A stretch of 10,061 nucleotides of DNA. It comes from Pseudomonadota bacterium. GTDB lineage: Bacteria > Pseudomonadota > Alphaproteobacteria > Sphingomonadales > Sphingomonadaceae. Position 1 is the first letter of the stretch. The number at the start of each line of letters is the position of its first letter. The notes beneath the pieces are model-generated. The model had not been told where the DNA came from, searched no databases, and saw only the letters and a list, made by a program, of their open reading frames with translations. Positions 6,200 through 10,061 of this stretch are shown here, in pieces. The translations under genes and the position numbers were made by a program. Location of the stretch: positions 1-10,061 of the forward strand of contig JAEZCZ010000067.1 in the NCBI GenBank assembly GCA_023433305.1, written 5' to 3'.

Positions 6200-7447
6200 T
6201 TAGTTGCCGCTTCGCGTCGGCGGGGCGCCTTGTGGAGCGCCATCAGGTGCGCCCGGAGGTGGAGCCACGGCTGGATCCCGGTCGAAGATGCGCGCCCATT
6301 GCGCACGGTCGTCGGGCGCGTTCGGGTCTACCAAGCCCGCGGCAATGTCACGGCGCTTGGCGCGCGATGCGGTGATATAGTCGCGCGGCATTCGGTTGCC
6401 TTCGTGGCAAGCGTATTCGAAGAATTCGTAGTCGTTGTCGCGAATCCACTCGACGCGCGTGGTCCACGGTGCGGTAAAGACCTCGGGATCGGTGTAGGTC
6501 AACTCATGCATCAGGCTGTTCGGTCCTGTCATCGTCAGCCGCTCGACTGTCTTCGCCTGAGTGCTGGTCGGGATTGTGTTGAACGGCGGCACAGCCTGGG
6601 TGGCAATATTTAGCACCGACCCATTCCGCGCGTAGTGGTTGTCCGACACGCTGTCGCCGCTCTTGATGTTCGTGGTCTCGATGACGAGCGTGTTGCCTTC
6701 CCACCAACCGATACTGTTTCCGAGCCAGGCTTCGACCGGGGCGGGCCAGTGGTTGAGGCCGGACGCCCCCCTCAACGGGATGACCCGGTTGCCGAGCATC
6801 TCGAGGTGGATCACCACGTATCCGGGCGCCTGGAACACCCGAATTCCGTTGTTGTAGCGAAACGGGTACATCGAGGCGGGGAAGCCACGGCTAACGCACC
6901 GATCCCAGGAGTCGAAGTCGGATACCCAGTCGTACTCGATGCCCGGCACCCAACCAGAGCGGCCCGCTTCGTGCAGGGCTTTTCCTTGCGGGGTAAACGC
7001 CGGAAGTTGCCCGTCGGCCGGGCTGACCAGCATCGACGTCCGCCAAGCGAACGGCGAGGTCTTCACCCAGTCGGCTAGACCTTGTGTCCCCGAGGTGCCG
7101 ATGCCGCGGTCGGAGGCTGCCGCGAAGTTGCCATCGGACCGTTCGGCCGCCGCGATCCGGCGCGCGTGCTCTTCCTCGGTCTGCCAAAAACGGTCGCCAT
7201 ATTCAGTCGGCCGCTGGAACAGGATGCGCGTGTTGTTGAGATATTCGATCTGGTAGCTGTTGCTGATGTCCGGATCGCCCCAGGCGGTCTTGGGCGGTTG
7301 GTAATCGGTTGGCACCGGCGGCAGTACAGTGGGATCTGCGGGTCGTTGTTGCGCGGCAACGCTGCTCGCCCCGAAGGCGAGCGCGGCGGCGCAGGCGATC
7401 GCCGAAGCCGCGGTGGTGATCCGCGACGCGAAACTTGGATGTCTCAT
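6200..7447 (-). CDS. Secreted protein of unknown function (WGDPD / WEGNTLVIETTN family)
   Basis: I choose the start at 7447, giving 415 aa. It has a strong GGGAG site 5 nt upstream and begins a clear Sec signal peptide (residues 1-32: basic start, AIACAAALAFGASSVAA, then QQ). An in-frame ATG at 7546 would add 33 residues ahead of the signal peptide and is unlikely. The mature protein has PPKTAWGDPD (51-60), RTSMLVSPADGQLPAFTPQG (136-155), PFRYNNGIRVFQAPGYVVIH (195-214), WWEGNTLVIETTN (248-260) and FFEYACHEGN (342-351), ending in a Pro/Gly-rich tail. I recognise these motifs from a broad set of exported bacterial proteins, common in sphingomonads, for which I know no established function. I see no catalytic signature I can name. 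It is probably periplasmic. It is divergent from the GH3 gene over 177 bp and convergent with lysR, so it is more likely tied to the GH3 side. Confidence 0.85.
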   Translation of the reverse strand: MRHPSFASRITTAASAIACAAALAFGASSVAAQQRPADPTVLPPVPTDYQPPKTAWGDPDISNSYQIEYLNNTRILFQRPTEYGDRFWQTEEEHARRIAAAERSDGNFAAASDRGIGTSGTQGLADWVKTSPFAWRTSMLVSPADGQLPAFTPQGKALHEAGRSGWVPGIEYDWVSDFDSWDRCVSRGFPASMYPFRYNNGIRVFQAPGYVVIHLEMLGNRVIPLRGASGLNHWPAPVEAWLGNSIGWWEGNTLVIETTNIKSGDSVSDNHYARNGSVLNIATQAVPPFNTIPTSTQAKTVERLTMTGPNSLMHELTYTDPEVFTAPWTTRVEWIRDNDYEFFEYACHEGNRMPRDYITASRAKRRDIAAGLVDPNAPDDRAQWARIFDRDPAVAPPPGAPDGAPQGAPPTRSGN

Positions 7448-7452
7448 GAAAT

Positions 7453-7457
7453 CTCCC
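7453..7457 (-). promoter_or_regulatory. Ribosome binding site deciding the start of the secreted unknown protein
   Basis: GGGAG on the minus strand (within AGAGGGAGA), 5 nt before ATG at 7447. Together with the signal peptide that begins at this ATG, it supports 7447 over the upstream in-frame ATG at 7546. Confidence 0.7.
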
Positions 7458-7560
7458 TCTCTCAACCCGTTTTTCCGAGTTTCTATGACTTTGTCCGGGA
7501 TGTGGCCAGCGCTTTCGGGGAAGAAGACAGGGAAGGCCAATCGCACTCTTTCCCTTCTCC

Positions 7561-7566
7561 TATGAT
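7561..7566 (+). promoter_or_regulatory. Candidate -10 box of the GH3 gene promoter
   Basis: TATGAT differs from the TATAAT consensus by one base and lies 59 bp before the GH3 start codon. No good -35 hexamer stands 16-18 bp upstream, so it may need an activator or be a chance match. It overlaps the neighbouring operator-like dyad by four bases. Confidence 0.4.
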
Positions 7567-7576
7567 AGCGTTACCA
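7563..7576. promoter_or_regulatory. LacI-family-like operator upstream of the GH3 gene
   Basis: TGATAGCGTTACCA is an imperfect 14-bp dyad around a central CG. Five of seven positions pair exactly and a sixth would be G-T. It resembles the TGRTAGCGCTAYCA type of site bound by LacI-family sugar repressors in alphaproteobacteria and xanthomonads. It overlaps the candidate -10 box, the expected place for a repressor. No LacI-family gene lies in the window. Confidence 0.45.
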
Positions 7577-7624
7577 AAGGGCATGGACGAGTAGCCGGGA
7601 CAGGCTGCAGTCAGAGGAGAGGTC

Positions 7625-10061
7625 ATGCCGAATCGCCTACGTTTCACCGTCGCCGTCATCGCTCTCGCGGCTGCATCCGTAGCTCCCGCGCTCGCCCAGG
7701 ACGGCGTCGCCAATCCCTCGATCTGGCCGCAATACGAATATCCGGTGCCGCAGATCGCGGCAGACGAAGCGAAGATTGCCGACCTTATCTCGCGCATGAC
7801 GATCGAGGAGAAGATCGGCCAACTGGTGCAAGGCGACTTGTGCTGCGTCACGCCCGAAGACGTGAAGCGCTACAACCTCGGCTCTGTGCTCAACGGAGGC
7901 AACAGCGGCCCCTACGGCCAGGACCTTGCCCCAGCGTCCGACTGGCTCAAGCTGGCCGACGAGTTCTACGCCGCTTCGGTCGACACGTCGGACGGCGGCG
8001 TCGGCATCCCGGTCGTCTGGGGCACCGATGCGGTTCACGGCCACTCGAACATCATCGGCGCCACGCTCTTCCCACACAACATCGGTCTGGGTGCGATGCA
8101 CGACCCCGAGCTGATCGAAAAGATCGGCGCGGCGACGGCGAAGGAAATCCGCGTCACCGGCCAGGAATGGACCTTCGCGCCCACCGTCGCGGTGCCGCAA
8201 GACTTCCGCTGGGGCCGCGCCTACGAAGGCTACTCGTCCGACCCGCAGCTCGTTGCCTCTTATGTCGGCGCGATGGTGCGCGGCCTCCAAGGTCCGCCCG
8301 ACGACCAGCGCATTCTCCAGCGCGGCAAGGTCATCGCCTCGACCAAACACTATCTCGCCGACGGCGGCACTGAAAACGGCGTCGACCAGGGCGACGCCAA
8401 GATCTCCGAAGAGGAACTGCGCGACATCCACGGCGCGCCTTACGGCCCGGCGATGGAAGAAGGCGTCGCCACGGTCATGGCCAGCTTCTCGAGCTGGCAG
8501 GGCGTGAAGATGACCGCCAACGAGAGCCTGCTCACTGGCGTGCTCAAGGAGCGGATGGATTTCGGTGGTTTCCTCGTCTCCGACTGGAACGCGCACGGCC
8601 AGGTCGAAGGCTGCACCAACGAATCCTGCCCGCAGGCGCTGCTCGCGGGGCTCGACATGTACATGGCGCCCGACACCTGGAAGCCGATCTACGAAGACCT
8701 ACTAGCCCGCACCAAGGCGGGCGAGCTGCCGATGGCCCGCATCGACGACGCCGTCGCCCGCATCCTGCGCGTCAAGCTGCGCCTCGGCCTGTTCGAAGCC
8801 GGCAAGCCGTCGGAACGCGCAATGTCGGGCGAATGGGGGCTGCTCGGCTCGCCAGAACACCGCGAGCTGGCCCGAGAAGCGGTGCGCAAGTCGCTCGTCC
8901 TGCTCAAGAACCAGGGCGTGCTGCCGCTGAAGCCGGGCGGCCGCCTGCTCGTCGCCGGCGACGGCGCCGATGACATCGCGCGCCAGTCGGGTGGCTGGAC
9001 GCTCACCTGGCAAGGCACCGGGGTCGACAACAGCCACTTCCCCGGCGCGACCTCGTTGTGGGGCGGCTTGCAGGAAGCGGTCACCAGCGCCGGCGGCCTC
9101 GCCGAACTGTCGCCCGACGGCAGCTTCACCGCCAAGCCCGACGCCGCCGTGGTGATTTTCGGCGAAAAGCCGTACGCCGAGTTCCAGGGCGACCGCGCCT
9201 CGCTTCAGCTCGATCCGGAACTCGCCGCGCCTTACGAGACGATGCGCAAGCTCAAGGAGCAGGGCATCCCGGTCGTCGCAGTGATGATCACCGGCCGCCC
9301 GCTCTACGTAAACCCCGCGCTCAACGCCGCCGATGCGTTCGTCGTCGCCTGGCTGCCGGGCTCCGAAGGCGCAGGTCTGGCGGACGTGATTGTCGGCGAT
9401 GCCGAGGGCAAGCCGCGCTTCGATTTTACCGGCAAGCTCCCCACCGCCTGGCCGCGTACCGCCGACATCACCGACGGCGAGCTCTACCCGTTCGGCCACG
9501 GCCTCAGCTACGCGACCCCGGCCTCAGCCTGGACACCGCTTCCCGAAGACGCCGGTGTCGCCGCGGCCGGAGACGCGCGCACCTTCTTCGCCGCGGGCGT
9601 TCCCGCCTCGAGCTGGTCGCTGCACATCGCCGATCCAAGCGAATCCGGCAGCCAGACCCGCCTCACGACCTACCCCGCCGAAGCGCTCGGCGGCCGCGCG
9701 CGGATGAGCGTCGCCGAAGGCCTAGTCCAGGAAGGCGCACGTCGATTCCAGATCGATGGCGGCGACGCGGTCCTCTCGCTCAGCACCTTCGAGCCGATCG
9801 ACATCAACCGTGAGACCAACGGCGACGTCATGCTGCTCGTGACTGCCAAGGTCTTGCGTGCCCCCGAACAGGCTGCCTTCGCCATGGCGCACGAGGGTTC
9901 TTCGGCGCAGCTCGTCGGCGTGACACTCCCGCAAAACGAGAACTTCGTCCGCTACGGAGTCTCGCTCAAGTGCTTCCGCGACAAGGGCGTCGACATGACC
10001 AAGGTCGGCACCCCGTTCGTCCTCGCCACCAAGGGCCCCACCGACATCGCCCTCGCCGAAG
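7625..10061 (+). CDS. GH3 exo-beta-glucan glucohydrolase / beta-glucosidase, ExoP type (3' end outside the window)
   Basis: This exported glycoside hydrolase is expected to release glucose from the non-reducing ends of beta-1,4/beta-1,3-glucans or cellodextrins. The window holds 812 complete codons with no stop. The Sec signal peptide is residues 1-24 (MPNRLRFTVAVIALAAASV to ALA, then QD). Domain 1 is a TIM barrel with GTDAVHGH (133-140, D135 for glucose binding), WGRAYEGYS (196-204), the KH pair 241-242 and VSDWN, where D320 is the nucleophile. In domain 2 the general acid/base is probably E519 in GEKPYAEFQGD, as in plant and bacterial glucan exohydrolases. FTGKLPTAWPR and YPFGHGLSY close the core. 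About residue 650 to the edge matches the extra C-terminal domain of ExoP-type enzymes. ATG at 7625 has AGAGGAG 5 nt upstream. Family members are about 830-850 aa, so only a short tail is probably missing. Whether it prefers 1,3 or 1,4 links cannot be told. Confidence 0.95.
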   Translation, partial: MPNRLRFTVAVIALAAASVAPALAQDGVANPSIWPQYEYPVPQIAADEAKIADLISRMTIEEKIGQLVQGDLCCVTPEDVKRYNLGSVLNGGNSGPYGQDLAPASDWLKLADEFYAASVDTSDGGVGIPVVWGTDAVHGHSNIIGATLFPHNIGLGAMHDPELIEKIGAATAKEIRVTGQEWTFAPTVAVPQDFRWGRAYEGYSSDPQLVASYVGAMVRGLQGPPDDQRILQRGKVIASTKHYLADGGTENGVDQGDAKISEEELRDIHGAPYGPAMEEGVATVMASFSSWQGVKMTANESLLTGVLKERMDFGGFLVSDWNAHGQVEGCTNESCPQALLAGLDMYMAPDTWKPIYEDLLARTKAGELPMARIDDAVARILRVKLRLGLFEAGKPSERAMSGEWGLLGSPEHRELAREAVRKSLVLLKNQGVLPLKPGGRLLVAGDGADDIARQSGGWTLTWQGTGVDNSHFPGATSLWGGLQEAVTSAGGLAELSPDGSFTAKPDAAVVIFGEKPYAEFQGDRASLQLDPELAAPYETMRKLKEQGIPVVAVMITGRPLYVNPALNAADAFVVAWLPGSEGAGLADVIVGDAEGKPRFDFTGKLPTAWPRTADITDGELYPFGHGLSYATPASAWTPLPEDAGVAAAGDARTFFAAGVPASSWSLHIADPSESGSQTRLTTYPAEALGGRARMSVAEGLVQEGARRFQIDGGDAVLSLSTFEPIDINRETNGDVMLLVTAKVLRAPEQAAFAMAHEGSSAQLVGVTLPQNENFVRYGVSLKCFRDKGVDMTKVGTPFVLATKGPTDIALAE

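Noticed and set aside
7506..7517. AGCGCT-centred sequence as a second LacI or xyl-type operator
   Set aside because: Only the central six bases are symmetric and the flanks do not pair.
7448..7546. N-terminal extension of the secreted unknown protein to the ATG at 7546
   Set aside because: It would put 33 residues before a clear Sec signal peptide. The ATG at 7447 has a better-placed ribosome site and begins the signal peptide.
7637..8596. A 319-codon minus-strand open frame opposite the GH3 gene
   Set aside because: The plus-strand frame encodes a textbook GH3 barrel over the same bases, and the antisense product has no motif.
8702..9499. A 265-codon minus-strand open frame opposite GH3 domain 2
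   Set aside because: This is an antisense shadow. The GH3 frame runs unbroken through it and includes the acid/base motif.

Overview
The window looks like chromosomal DNA from a high-GC alphaproteobacterium, most likely a sphingomonad (Sphingomonadales). This rests on GC-rich third codon positions, a large TonB-dependent receptor with the disulfide-bearing loops common in that group, an ExoP-type GH3 glucan glucohydrolase, and a secreted protein with the WGDPD and WEGNTLVIETTN motifs often seen in sphingomonads. The assignment is inference from style and was not tested by alignment. Six protein-coding genes fill the window; I see no tRNA, rRNA, IS element, CRISPR array or phage gene.

Left part (1-5241). 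On the minus strand, in transcription order, lie a 982-aa TonB-dependent outer-membrane receptor, a 551-aa IlvD/Edd-family dehydratase, and 9 bp after it the start of an aconitase X-like protein cut by the window edge. The two dehydratases are almost certainly cotranscribed. A terminator-like hairpin without a U-tract separates them from the receptor. A CrgA-like LysR regulator is divergent from the receptor. Next to its start codon is a perfect 7+1+7 palindrome (TTCTCGA-A-TCGAGAA) with a further half-site 30-38 bp away. A degraded copy of this site lies just before the IlvD-family gene. The simplest reading is one LysR-controlled unit: the receptor imports a small carboxylated or hydroxylated compound and two successive dehydratases process it. 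The substrate cannot be read from the sequence.

Middle (6158-7447). The LysR gene converges on a secreted 415-aa protein of unknown function. The two share a perfect 11-bp hairpin that overlaps the LysR stop codon.

Right part (7448-10061). Divergent from the unknown secreted protein is a secreted GH3 enzyme of the ExoP type. It has all the visible catalytic residues and an ExoP-type C-terminal domain, and is cut by the window end probably only a few tens of residues early. A good -10 hexamer and an overlapping LacI-family-like operator precede it, suggesting sugar-responsive repression by a regulator outside the window.

The points most worth checking are the unusual active site of the IlvD-family enzyme (Gln at two normally charged positions) beside an aconitase X-like partner, the shared LysR-type operator, and the uncharacterised secreted protein. 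No wholly new type of system, such as defence or mobile elements, is visible.
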